Origin: Pseudomonadota bacterium | Lineage (GTDB): Bacteria; Pseudomonadota; Gammaproteobacteria; UBA5335 | Assembly: GCA_021783685.1 (NCBI GenBank) | Contig: JAJXTQ010000092.1 | Coordinates: 1 to 7,454 of the forward strand | DNA length: 7,454 bases | Direction of reading: 5' to 3' | Part shown: positions 1 to 6,550 of the stretch, piece by piece | How positions within the stretch are numbered: position 1 is the stretch's first letter | Layout: each line of letters opens with the position of its first letter | Made by a program: the position numbers and the translations under genes | Notes under the pieces: generated by a model | Database searches by the model: none | What the model saw: only the letters and a program-made list of their open reading frames with translations | What the model was told of the DNA's origin: nothing

Positions 1-13
1 CCTTCAAGGCAAA

Positions 14-1591
14 TCAGAACGATACGGTGAGTGGTTGCGCCTGAAAACAGGCGGGCACTTTAAAAGGCACCTGCCCGCGTCGGGCGTTACGGAGCACCGG
101 TTGGTGTCTTGGCACTGCGCGCGGCTTCGCGACGGGGGATTGCGCAGCGAACGGGCTTGAGTCCGGGGCGGGCTGCGGTGCCAGCGCGTCGGCCCTGTCC
201 ACCCAGCCGCCGCCCATCGACTTGTAGATGTTGACGAGCGCGTTGTATTTCTGGCCCAGGTTCTGCGCGTAGTTGATCTCGGCGGGGAAGAGCTGCTGCT
301 GGGCGTTGAGCACGGTGAGGTAATCGGTGTAGCCGCCGTCGTACTTCAGCTTCGCGAGCCGCGCATACTCGGCGAGCGCCTTCACCCGCCGCGCCTCGGC
401 CTCGACCTGTTGCGCGAGCTTCTCGCGGCTCACCAGCGCGTTCTCGACGTCTGCGAATGCGCTCTGGATCACGGCCTGGTAGTTGACGAGCGCCGCCTGC
501 TGGCCGGCTTCCGCCTGCGCCACCTGCCCGGAGATGAGACCGCCGGTGAAGATCGGACCCACGAACGCGCCGGCGTAGCTCCACACGCGCGCCGGCCCGC
601 TGAAGAGGTTCGAGAGCTGCCCGCTCGCGGAGCCGAAGGCGCCGGTGAGCGAAATGGTCGGGAAGTACTGGGCGCGGGCCGCGCCGATCTGCGCATTGGC
701 GGCGATGAGTTGCTGCTCGGCCTGCGCGATGTCGGGCCGGCGCTCGAGCAGCTGCGACGGCACGCCGGCGGGCACGCCCGGCAGGGCGAGTTCCGTGAGC
801 GCCTTGCCGCGCGCCACGGCACCGGGGTTGCGCCCGAGCAGCAGGGAGATGGCGTTCTCCGTTAGCGCGATGTCGAGTTCGATCTGCGGGATCGCGGCGG
901 CGGCGGTCTCGTACTGCGACCGCGCCTGCTCCAGGGTGAGCTGCGAAATCTGGCCGTATTTGAACTGCAGTTCGAACAGCCTGACCGACTCGGCGTAGGC
1001 GGCAAGCGTGCGCTGTGCGATCTCGAGCTGGTAGTCGAGCGAGCGCAGCTGCAGGTACGAGGTCGCCACCGAGGCGACGAGCGAGAGGATTACGCCGCGG
1101 CGTGCTTCCTCCGTCGCGAGCGCGTTTGCCCGGGCCGATTCCGACAGCCGCCGGATGCGGCCCCACAGGTCGAGTTCCCAGCTCGCACCGAGCAGGGCCT
1201 CGTAGGCGGTCTGCGGGTTCGGCACGGTCGGGGGCAGCGGCGTGGCGTTGCTTTCCGAGATCCGCTGTCGCCCGGCGTTGCCCTGGTATCCGACCTGCGG
1301 AAACAAGCCCGACCGGGTCTGGGTGAGGAGGGCCGCGGCAGCCTGAACGTTGGCTGCGGCGATCTGCACGCTCTTGTTGCTGGCGAGCGCTTCGTTGATC
1401 AATTCGTCGAGCACCGGGTCGCCGAACTGCTTCCACCACTCGGTGTCGGCGAGTTCGCGCGCGTCTTTTTCCTCGTAGCGGAACGTCTGCGGCGCGTCGA
1501 TATTCGGCCGCGAGTAGTCCGGGCCGATCATGCAGCCGCCGAGTGCGGCAGCGAGCGCGAGAAGGGGGACAGCGCGGCGCAGCTCAGTCAT
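14..1591 (-). CDS. Outer-membrane efflux channel lipoprotein, NodT/OprM-type (TolC superfamily)
   Basis: Predicted 525-residue outer-membrane factor that forms the exit duct of the RND pump encoded just upstream. Seen: an N-terminal lipoprotein signal with lipobox LGGC (Cys20), the family opening GPDYSRP (23-29), two OEP repeats (about 55-255 and 285-463), and family motifs WELDLWGR (138-145), LLERRPDIAQAE (281-292), YFPTISLTG (309-317), GPIFTGG (345-351) and the usual end-of-domain GGGW (460-463). The ATG overlaps the pump stop codon in ATGACTGA (8 bp), and a GGAG lies 7 nt upstream (1599-1602), so the start is well supported and translation is probably coupled. Known for the family: a trimeric beta-barrel with a periplasmic alpha-barrel. 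Odd: 62 residues follow GGGW, rich in Pro and basic residues and with a Cys at 515, where most relatives stop within a few residues. The stop at 14-16 is inside the window, so the gene is complete. The function class is secure; the substrate is unknown. Confidence 0.95.
   Translation of the reverse strand: MTELRRAVPLLALAAALGGCMIGPDYSRPNIDAPQTFRYEEKDARELADTEWWKQFGDPVLDELINEALASNKSVQIAAANVQAAAALLTQTRSGLFPQVGYQGNAGRQRISESNATPLPPTVPNPQTAYEALLGASWELDLWGRIRRLSESARANALATEEARRGVILSLVASVATSYLQLRSLDYQLEIAQRTLAAYAESVRLFELQFKYGQISQLTLEQARSQYETAAAAIPQIELDIALTENAISLLLGRNPGAVARGKALTELALPGVPAGVPSQLLERRPDIAQAEQQLIAANAQIGAARAQYFPTISLTGAFGSASGQLSNLFSGPARVWSYAGAFVGPIFTGGLISGQVAQAEAGQQAALVNYQAVIQSAFADVENALVSREKLAQQVEAEARRVKALAEYARLAKLKYDGGYTDYLTVLNAQQQLFPAEINYAQNLGQKYNALVNIYKSMGGGWVDRADALAPQPAPDSSPFAAQSPVAKPRAVPRHQPVLRNARRGQVPFKVPACFQAQPLTVSF
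38..78. other. Overlapping stem-loops at the 3' end of the channel gene
   Basis: CGCCTG (38-43) pairs with CAGGCG (48-53) across an AAAA loop, and GCGGGCA (51-57) pairs with TGCCCGC (72-78) across a 14-nt loop. The arms share bases 51-53, so the two folds exclude each other. Both lie inside the unusual C-terminal tail of the channel, 22-62 nt before the stop codon. On the coding strand no run of U follows, so this is not a standard intrinsic terminator. It may protect the mRNA end, or it may be chance in GC-rich DNA. Confidence 0.25.
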
Positions 1592-4500
1592 CGCGGCGCT
1601 CCGCGTGCGGCGCCGGCGTGGACGGAACCCCGCCGCCGTGTGAGTTCTCCGCTGCCGCGGGTGGGTCCTCCTGCTTTCCCCGCTCGCCGAGCTTGTCGAA
1701 GAGATAGAAGAGCAGGGGCACGTACAGCATCGCGAGCGTGGTCTCGCCGATCATCCCGCCGATGATCCCGGTACCGATCGAGTGCCGTGCATTGGCCCCG
1801 GCGCCCATCGCGAGGGCGAGCGGCAGGCAGCCCATCGCGAACGCGAGCGAAGTCATGATGATCGGCCGCAACCGCTGCTCGCCGGCGAGTATCGTTGCTT
1901 CCATGATCGTCTTGCCCTGTTTCCGGAAGTCGACCGCGGCGGACACGCGCAGCACGGCGTTCTTCGCGCCGAGCCCGATCAGGACCAGCAGGCCGATCTG
2001 GAAATAGACGTCGTTCTCCAGGCCGATCAGCCAGTTGGTGGTCAGCGCGCCGAGGATCCCGAACGGCACTGCGGACATGACCGCGCCCGGCAGCGTCCAC
2101 GATTCGTACTGCGCCGCGAGAACAAGGAACACGATGAGGAGGCCGAACACGAACGCGATCATCGATGTGCCGCCGGACTTCTTCTCCTCGAACGCGAGGC
2201 CGGACCAGGCGAAGGTGTAGCCCGGCGGCAGCACCTCCTTCGCCGTCGCCTCCATCGCGGCGATCGCGTCGCCGGAGCTGTATCCCGGGGCCGCGTTGCC
2301 GTTGATCTTCGCCGCCGGAAAGCCATTGAAATGCGGCAGCAGGTCCGGCCCCGCGACCCATTCGGTGGTGACGAGCGCCGACAACGGAACCATCTGGCCG
2401 TTGTTCGACCGCGTATACAGGCGCGTCAGGTCCGCGGGGTTCTGCCGGTACCTGGCGTCGGACTGCACGATCACCCACCAGACGCGGCTGAACTGGTTGT
2501 ACTGGCTGGCGGTGAGCGAGCCGAACTGCGCCTGGATCGCGCTGTAGACATCCTCCACCGGCACGCCGAGCAGCGTGGCCTTGTCGCGATCGACGATGGC
2601 GCGCAACTGCTGGGTATTGGCGCGGAACGTGCTGGACAGGCTCGTCAGCCCGGGTTGGGCCCGCGCCTTCCCGAGAAACGCCTGGGTCAACTCGTCGAGT
2701 CGCGCCGGGTCGCCTGCACCCGTGTCCTGGATCCAGAATTCGAAGCCGCCGGTGCTCCCGATGCCGGGAATGGGCGGTGGCGCGACCGGGATGACGATCG
2801 CCTCGTCCAATCCCTGGACTTCGCTGTGGAGGCGCGTGAGCACGGCCCGCGCATTCTGCGTTTTCGCCGTTTCCACCGTGTCGTAGCGTTCCTCGAAATC
2901 CTTGAGCGTCACGAAGAAGCCGCCGGCATTGGTCTTGAAGCCGCTGTCGAACAGGCTGTAGCCGGTGATCATCGTCCGCGTATCGACGCCCGGTATTTTG
3001 GCCAGGATCGCGTCCACCTTCTCGGCCACCGCCTGCGTGCGGTCCAGGCTCGCCGCTTCCGGCATGATGATCGCGGCCATCACGTAGCCCTGGTCCTCGT
3101 TCGGGACGAAGCTCGTCGGCAGGACATTGAACAGGTGGTAGATGCCCCAAAGGAAGCCGGCGAACAGCACCAGTGCGACGACCGCGCGCTTGATCACGAG
3201 TTCGACCGCGTGGCCGAAGCCGCGCGTCACCGCGTCGACCCGGCGGTTGAACCAGGCGAAGAACCCGCGTTGCGGCGGCGGCTTGTGCTTGAGCATCAGC
3301 GCGCACATGGCCGGCGTCAGCGTCAGTGCGACGAAACCGGACACCACTACCGAGACCACGATCGTGATCGCGAACGGCTTGTACAGCTGGCCGGTGGTGC
3401 CGGGCAGGAAGGCCGCCGGGATGAACACGGACGCCATCACCAGGACGACGGCGACGAGCGAGCTCGCGATCTCGTTCATCGACTTGATCGTGGCTTCCCT
3501 GGGCGCGAGATGGTGGTCGTGCATGTTGCGCTCGACGTTCTCGACGACGACGATCGCATCATCGACCACCATTCCGATCGCCAGCACCAGGCCGAACAAG
3601 GTGATGAGGTTGATCGAAAAGCCGAGGGCGAGCATGCCCGCGAACGTCGTGATCAGCGAGACCAGGATCGCGATCGTGCAGATGATTGTGGTGCGGAAGC
3701 TCTGCAGGAACAGGTACACGACCAGCACGACCAGCACGATTGCCTCCAGCAGCGTGTGAATCACCTCCTCGATCGACAGCTTGACGAAGTCGTTGGTGTC
3801 GAGCGAGATGCGGTAGTCCAGGCCCTCGGGGAAGCTCGCCTTCATCTCCTCCAGCGTCTTGCGCACATCCGCCGAGACCTTGATCCCGTTGGCGCCCGGC
3901 TGGAGGTATACCGCGATGAAGGTCGCCGGCGTGCCGTTGAGCTTCGACTCGACGATGTACTGGCGCAGCCCGACCTCGATCCGCGCGACGTCGCCGAGGC
4001 GCACGATCGCGCTGCCATCCTGGCTCGCGCGCAGGATGATCTGCGCGTACTTCCGCGGGTCGGTGAATGGTGCCTGCGTGACCACGGGGAAGGTGAGCTC
4101 GACCGGGCCGGCTGTCGGCTGCTGGCCGATCTGCCCGGCGCCGAACAGCGCGTTCTGGGCCTTGATCGCGTTGGAGATGTCGCTGGTCGTGATGCCGAGC
4201 GAGGCCATCCGGTCCGGGTTCATCCAGACCCGCATCGCCTGGTCCGGCACCCCCATGATCTGCGCCTGGCCGGCCCCTGGCACGCGTTTCAGCGCGTCGA
4301 GGACATAGACGTTCGCGTAGTTGGCGATGTAGTCGGCGCTGTAGCGGTCGCCTTTGCCGAACACGCCGATCAGCATCATGATCGACGAAGACTTCTTCTG
4401 CACCGAGACGCCGAGCTGCGTGACCGCCGTGGGCAGCTGCGGCAGCGCGAGGTTGACCCGGTTCTGCACCTGCACCTGCGCGATGTCGGGATCGGTGTCC

Positions 4501-4790
4501 AGCGAGAAATACACGGTGAGCGTGAGCTGGCCGCTGGCCGAGCTGGTCGACGACATGTACAGCATGTTGTCGACGCCGTTGATCTGCGCCTCGATCGGCG
4601 AGGCGACCGAGTCGGCCAGGGTCTTCGAATCCGCCCCGGGATAGGTCGCGGAAACCGTAATCTGCACCGGTGTGATCGTCGGGTACTGCTGGACCGGCAG
4701 CACGGTCATCGCGACGAGGCCGGCGAGGCAGATGAGGATCGAGATGACCGCGGCGAAGATCGGCCGTTCGATGAAGAAACGGGAGAACAT
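1584..4790 (-). CDS. RND multidrug efflux pump, HAE1 family (AcrB/MexF-like)
   Basis: Predicted 1068-residue inner-membrane proton/substrate antiporter, the motor of the tripartite pump. Seen: N-terminus MFSRFFIERPIFA typical of HAE1 proteins, a periplasmic porter/docking region after TM1, a TM2-TM6 block, a second porter region starting near LPTSFVPNEDQG, and a C-terminal TM block. The proton-relay residues are present: Asp410 and Asp411 in GMVVDDAIVVVENVER (AcrB D407/D408), Lys943 in GAKNAV (K940), Arg973 in RLRPI (R971) and Thr980 (T978). Odd: TM10 reads AKNAVLRVSAA where the family normally has AKNAVLIVEFA, placing Arg948 and Ser950 where AcrB has I945 and E947. A hydrophilic tail of ~38 residues makes it slightly longer than the usual 1030-1060. 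It starts 17 bp after the adaptor stop with only a weak GAGA 11 nt upstream, which suggests translational coupling. HAE1 pumps usually export amphiphilic drugs, solvents or dyes; which ones is not visible. It is not a CusA/CzcA-type metal pump by overall resemblance. Confidence 0.96.
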   Translation of the reverse strand: MFSRFFIERPIFAAVISILICLAGLVAMTVLPVQQYPTITPVQITVSATYPGADSKTLADSVASPIEAQINGVDNMLYMSSTSSASGQLTLTVYFSLDTDPDIAQVQVQNRVNLALPQLPTAVTQLGVSVQKKSSSIMMLIGVFGKGDRYSADYIANYANVYVLDALKRVPGAGQAQIMGVPDQAMRVWMNPDRMASLGITTSDISNAIKAQNALFGAGQIGQQPTAGPVELTFPVVTQAPFTDPRKYAQIILRASQDGSAIVRLGDVARIEVGLRQYIVESKLNGTPATFIAVYLQPGANGIKVSADVRKTLEEMKASFPEGLDYRISLDTNDFVKLSIEEVIHTLLEAIVLVVLVVYLFLQSFRTTIICTIAILVSLITTFAGMLALGFSINLITLFGLVLAIGMVVDDAIVVVENVERNMHDHHLAPREATIKSMNEIASSLVAVVLVMASVFIPAAFLPGTTGQLYKPFAITIVVSVVVSGFVALTLTPAMCALMLKHKPPPQRGFFAWFNRRVDAVTRGFGHAVELVIKRAVVALVLFAGFLWGIYHLFNVLPTSFVPNEDQGYVMAAIIMPEAASLDRTQAVAEKVDAILAKIPGVDTRTMITGYSLFDSGFKTNAGGFFVTLKDFEERYDTVETAKTQNARAVLTRLHSEVQGLDEAIVIPVAPPPIPGIGSTGGFEFWIQDTGAGDPARLDELTQAFLGKARAQPGLTSLSSTFRANTQQLRAIVDRDKATLLGVPVEDVYSAIQAQFGSLTASQYNQFSRVWWVIVQSDARYRQNPADLTRLYTRSNNGQMVPLSALVTTEWVAGPDLLPHFNGFPAAKINGNAAPGYSSGDAIAAMEATAKEVLPPGYTFAWSGLAFEEKKSGGTSMIAFVFGLLIVFLVLAAQYESWTLPGAVMSAVPFGILGALTTNWLIGLENDVYFQIGLLVLIGLGAKNAVLRVSAAVDFRKQGKTIMEATILAGEQRLRPIIMTSLAFAMGCLPLALAMGAGANARHSIGTGIIGGMIGETTLAMLYVPLLFYLFDKLGERGKQEDPPAAAENSHGGGVPSTPAPHAERRDD

Positions 4791-4807
4791 GAGCGGCTGC
4801 GTCTCGG

Positions 4808-6325
4808 CTACTTGCCGTCCGCGATTTCCACGCGGCGGGCATCACGGTCGCTGCCGCTGCCGGTCACTTCCCGCGGTGCCTGCAGGCGGACGCGGTCGGC
4901 GGGGAGCCCCTCGGCTAGCAGCGCGTCGCGCACGGCTATCGCGCGGCGCTTCGCGAGCTCGACGTTGGCGTTCCGGTCGCCGCTCCTGTCGGCGAAGCCG
5001 GTGACGTCGATCGGGTTCGTGCCGCCCTTCATGGCGGGGGCGAGTTCCTTGAGGAGCCGCATCGCCTCGGCGTCGAGCGCGGCCTTGCCGGCTGCGAAGT
5101 GGACCGACACCGTTGCCCCGGTGGGCCGCGTCGCCGGCGCTGCTTCCAGCGAACCCGGCTTCGGCACGTACGGCGTCGCCTTGACAGGCGCGTCGGGGGC
5201 GAGCCGCAAAGTGCCGTCGACGACGACCTGATCGCCGGCGGCGAGGCCTTCTGAAATGAACCAGCTGTCGCCATACCATTCACCGACGCGGACCGGCCGC
5301 AGTTCCGCCTTGCCCGCGGGGTTCACGACCCAGACGAAGTGGCCCTTCGCGCCCTGCTGCACGGCGCGCTGCGGGATGGTGATCGCGTTCGGACGCATCG
5401 CCCCGTTCAGGCGCACCCGGACATACTGGTTGGGCCGCAGCGCACCGTCCGGATTCGGGATGGTCACGCGGGTGAGGAAGGTGCCGGTCTGCGGGTTGAA
5501 CGACGGGTCGGCGAAGGTGATCTTGCCTGTCTGCGGGAACGTCGAATCGTCGACCTGGATCAGCTCGACGACGTAATTCCCGCCCTGGGGCGGCACGAGC
5601 AGGCCCTTGGTGACCTGATCACGGTAGTCCCTGAACGCATTTTCGGAAACGCTGAAGTTCACCCACATCGGGTTGAGCGAGGACACCGTGGTGAGGAGGT
5701 TGTTCTGCGGGCTCAGGTAGGCCCCTTCCTTCTGCTGCGCGGCCGCCGCGACCCCGCGCAGCGGCGAGGCGATGGTCGTGTAGGACAGGTTCAGCCTGGC
5801 GGTATCGACGTTGGCCTGTGCCTGCGCGACCGATGCCGCGGTCGTGTCCGCGTTGCCGGTGGCGTCGTCGAGGTCCTTCTGCGACAGGGCGTTCAGATCC
5901 GCGAGCGGCTTGACCCGCTTCAGGTTGGCCATCGCGGTGTCATTGGCGGCCTTGGCCTTGTTCCACGCCGCCTGGGCGGAGTCGAGCTGGGCGATGAAAG
6001 GCTTCTGGTCCATCTTGAACAGGACCTGGCCTTCCTTGACGATCGCGCCTTCCGTATAGCGCTGCTTGTCGAGGAAGCCGCTGACCCGCGCCACGATGTC
6101 GACCTCCTGCGGGCTCTGGGTTTGCGCAATGTACTCGAAGGTCACCGGGGTGTCGCGCGGCTCGATCTTCAGCACGCTGACCTTGGCCGGCGACGGCACG
6201 GGTGGAGGGGCTTCCCTGGAGCAACTCGCGAACAGGAACGCGCATGCCGGGAGCAGGGCCCATGCGTAGGGCCGGGTGCGCCGCCGGGAGGGGCCGATAT
6301 CCATCTGGTAAACCTCGCTTGCCAT
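4808..6325 (-). CDS. RND periplasmic adaptor (MFP/AcrA-MexE type) with C-terminal OmpA-like peptidoglycan-binding domain
   Basis: Predicted 505-residue adaptor linking the RND pump to the outer-membrane channel. Seen in order: a basic then hydrophobic signal region (13-34) with a probable lipobox FASC (Cys35); lipoyl N-half about 71-108 (DIVARVSGFLDKQRYTEG); alpha-hairpin about 110-180; lipoyl C-half about 181-212; beta-barrel about 213-306 (ending LRPNQYVRVRL); membrane-proximal domain about 308-384. The hairpin tip carries R137, L141 and S148 with the R-x3-L-x6-S spacing of the RLS motif that docks TolC-like channels. Typical adaptors of this family end near 385-415 residues. Here a Pro/Ala-rich linker (about 385-404) runs in frame into an OmpA-like domain (405-505), with GFADRSGD, Asp446, Arg461 and a closing ARRVEI. 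First gene of the operon. Start: the first ATG is at 6325, but the ATG at 6304 (residue 8) has a better ribosome site (GAGG, 8 nt away) and may be the real start. The adaptor role is secure; the wall-binding role of the added domain is inferred. Confidence 0.94.
   Translation of the reverse strand: MASEVYQMDIGPSRRRTRPYAWALLPACAFLFASCSREAPPPVPSPAKVSVLKIEPRDTPVTFEYIAQTQSPQEVDIVARVSGFLDKQRYTEGAIVKEGQVLFKMDQKPFIAQLDSAQAAWNKAKAANDTAMANLKRVKPLADLNALSQKDLDDATGNADTTAASVAQAQANVDTARLNLSYTTIASPLRGVAAAAQQKEGAYLSPQNNLLTTVSSLNPMWVNFSVSENAFRDYRDQVTKGLLVPPQGGNYVVELIQVDDSTFPQTGKITFADPSFNPQTGTFLTRVTIPNPDGALRPNQYVRVRLNGAMRPNAITIPQRAVQQGAKGHFVWVVNPAGKAELRPVRVGEWYGDSWFISEGLAAGDQVVVDGTLRLAPDAPVKATPYVPKPGSLEAAPATRPTGATVSVHFAAGKAALDAEAMRLLKELAPAMKGGTNPIDVTGFADRSGDRNANVELAKRRAIAVRDALLAEGLPADRVRLQAPREVTGSGSDRDARRVEIADGK
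6302..6316 (-). promoter_or_regulatory. Ribosome binding site and alternative start codon of the adaptor gene
   Basis: A GAGG (6313-6316) sits 8 nt upstream of an in-frame ATG (6304-6302), seven codons inside the longest reading frame. The longer start at 6325 has only a looser AAGAGAAG upstream, which overlaps the likely transcription start. The shorter product begins MDIGPSRRR and still contains the full basic-hydrophobic-lipobox signal. The spacing and the -10 position favour this internal start, though the longer one cannot be excluded. Confidence 0.5.
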
Positions 6326-6338
6326 GTCTTCTCTTATC

Positions 6339-6344
6339 TATATA
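6339..6344 (-). promoter_or_regulatory. Candidate -10 element of the efflux-operon promoter
   Basis: Minus-strand TATATA stands out in an otherwise GC-rich gap, 13 nt upstream of the ATG at 6325 and 34 nt upstream of the ATG at 6304. No good TTGACA-like hexamer lies 16-18 bp further upstream; the nearest 17-bp position reads CAACCT. If this is the -10 box, transcription would begin near 6330-6333. That leaves almost no leader for the first ATG but about 27 nt for the second. A weak -35 would fit activator-dependent expression. This is a sequence-based guess without experimental support. Confidence 0.4.
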
Positions 6345-6379
6345 GCCAGCGATTCGCCGTAAGGTTGCCGAGTATGGAG

Positions 6380-6403
6380 ATCCGGGCTGGAGGCACGCCG
6401 GAT
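6380..6403. promoter_or_regulatory. Imperfect inverted repeat upstream of the efflux promoter, possible operator or activator site
   Basis: ATCCGG (6380-6385) is mirrored by CCGGAT (6398-6403). Allowing one bulged G, the arms extend to 7 bp around a 9-nt centre. The dyad centre lies about 60 bp upstream of the inferred transcription start, where LysR-type activators commonly bind; MexEF-type pumps are known to be controlled by a LysR-type protein (MexT). No regulator gene is present in the window, and 6-bp GC-rich repeats can occur by chance. Confidence 0.25.
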
Positions 6404-6550
6404 TTCAGCGCGTGTTCAGCCTGGCTTGCCTGTTCCCGGTCCCATGCTCAATTTCAGGGGCGCTTTCCGCTTGACGGGATGCGGGCAGGTTATGGGCCAG
6501 CAGCGCGACGGCGTGGGGGGTTGTCCAGGAAGGGCGGACATTCGACCTGC

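Larger units (their letters stand above)
6326..6550. other. Intergenic region between the SulP gene and the efflux operon
   Basis: This 225-bp gap holds the TATATA element and dyad listed separately. It also contains three TTCAG units on the plus strand (6404-6408, 6415-6419, 6453-6457), the first two 11 bp apart, about one helical turn. A small inverted repeat TGTCC/GGACA (6522-6526 and 6536-6540) follows the SulP stop but has no T-run. Short reading frames across the gap (for example a 41-codon frame on the minus strand starting at 6540) show no recognisable protein. Confidence 0.5.

Noticed and set aside
1584..1591. Pump/channel overlap as a sign of frameshift or gene fusion
   Set aside because: ATGACTGA is a common start-stop overlap in operons. 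Both proteins are full length, and a GGAG is correctly placed for the downstream start.
1782..5231. A 1149-codon open frame on the plus strand, antisense to the pump and adaptor genes
   Set aside because: Its translation is dominated by Arg, Asp, Glu and His with no recognisable domain, as expected for the complement of GC-rich coding DNA. The minus strand carries unmistakable family motifs throughout.
4808..6325. The OmpA-like domain as a separate downstream gene joined by an assembly error
   Set aside because: There is no internal stop, no frame change, and no ribosome site or plausible start at the junction. The linker is Pro/Ala-rich as in true interdomain linkers. Resequencing would settle it, but the sequence gives no hint of an error.
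6522..6540. Inverted repeat TGTCC/GGACA as a terminator for the SulP gene
   Set aside because: The stem is only 5 bp and the following minus-strand sequence is a run of C, not T.
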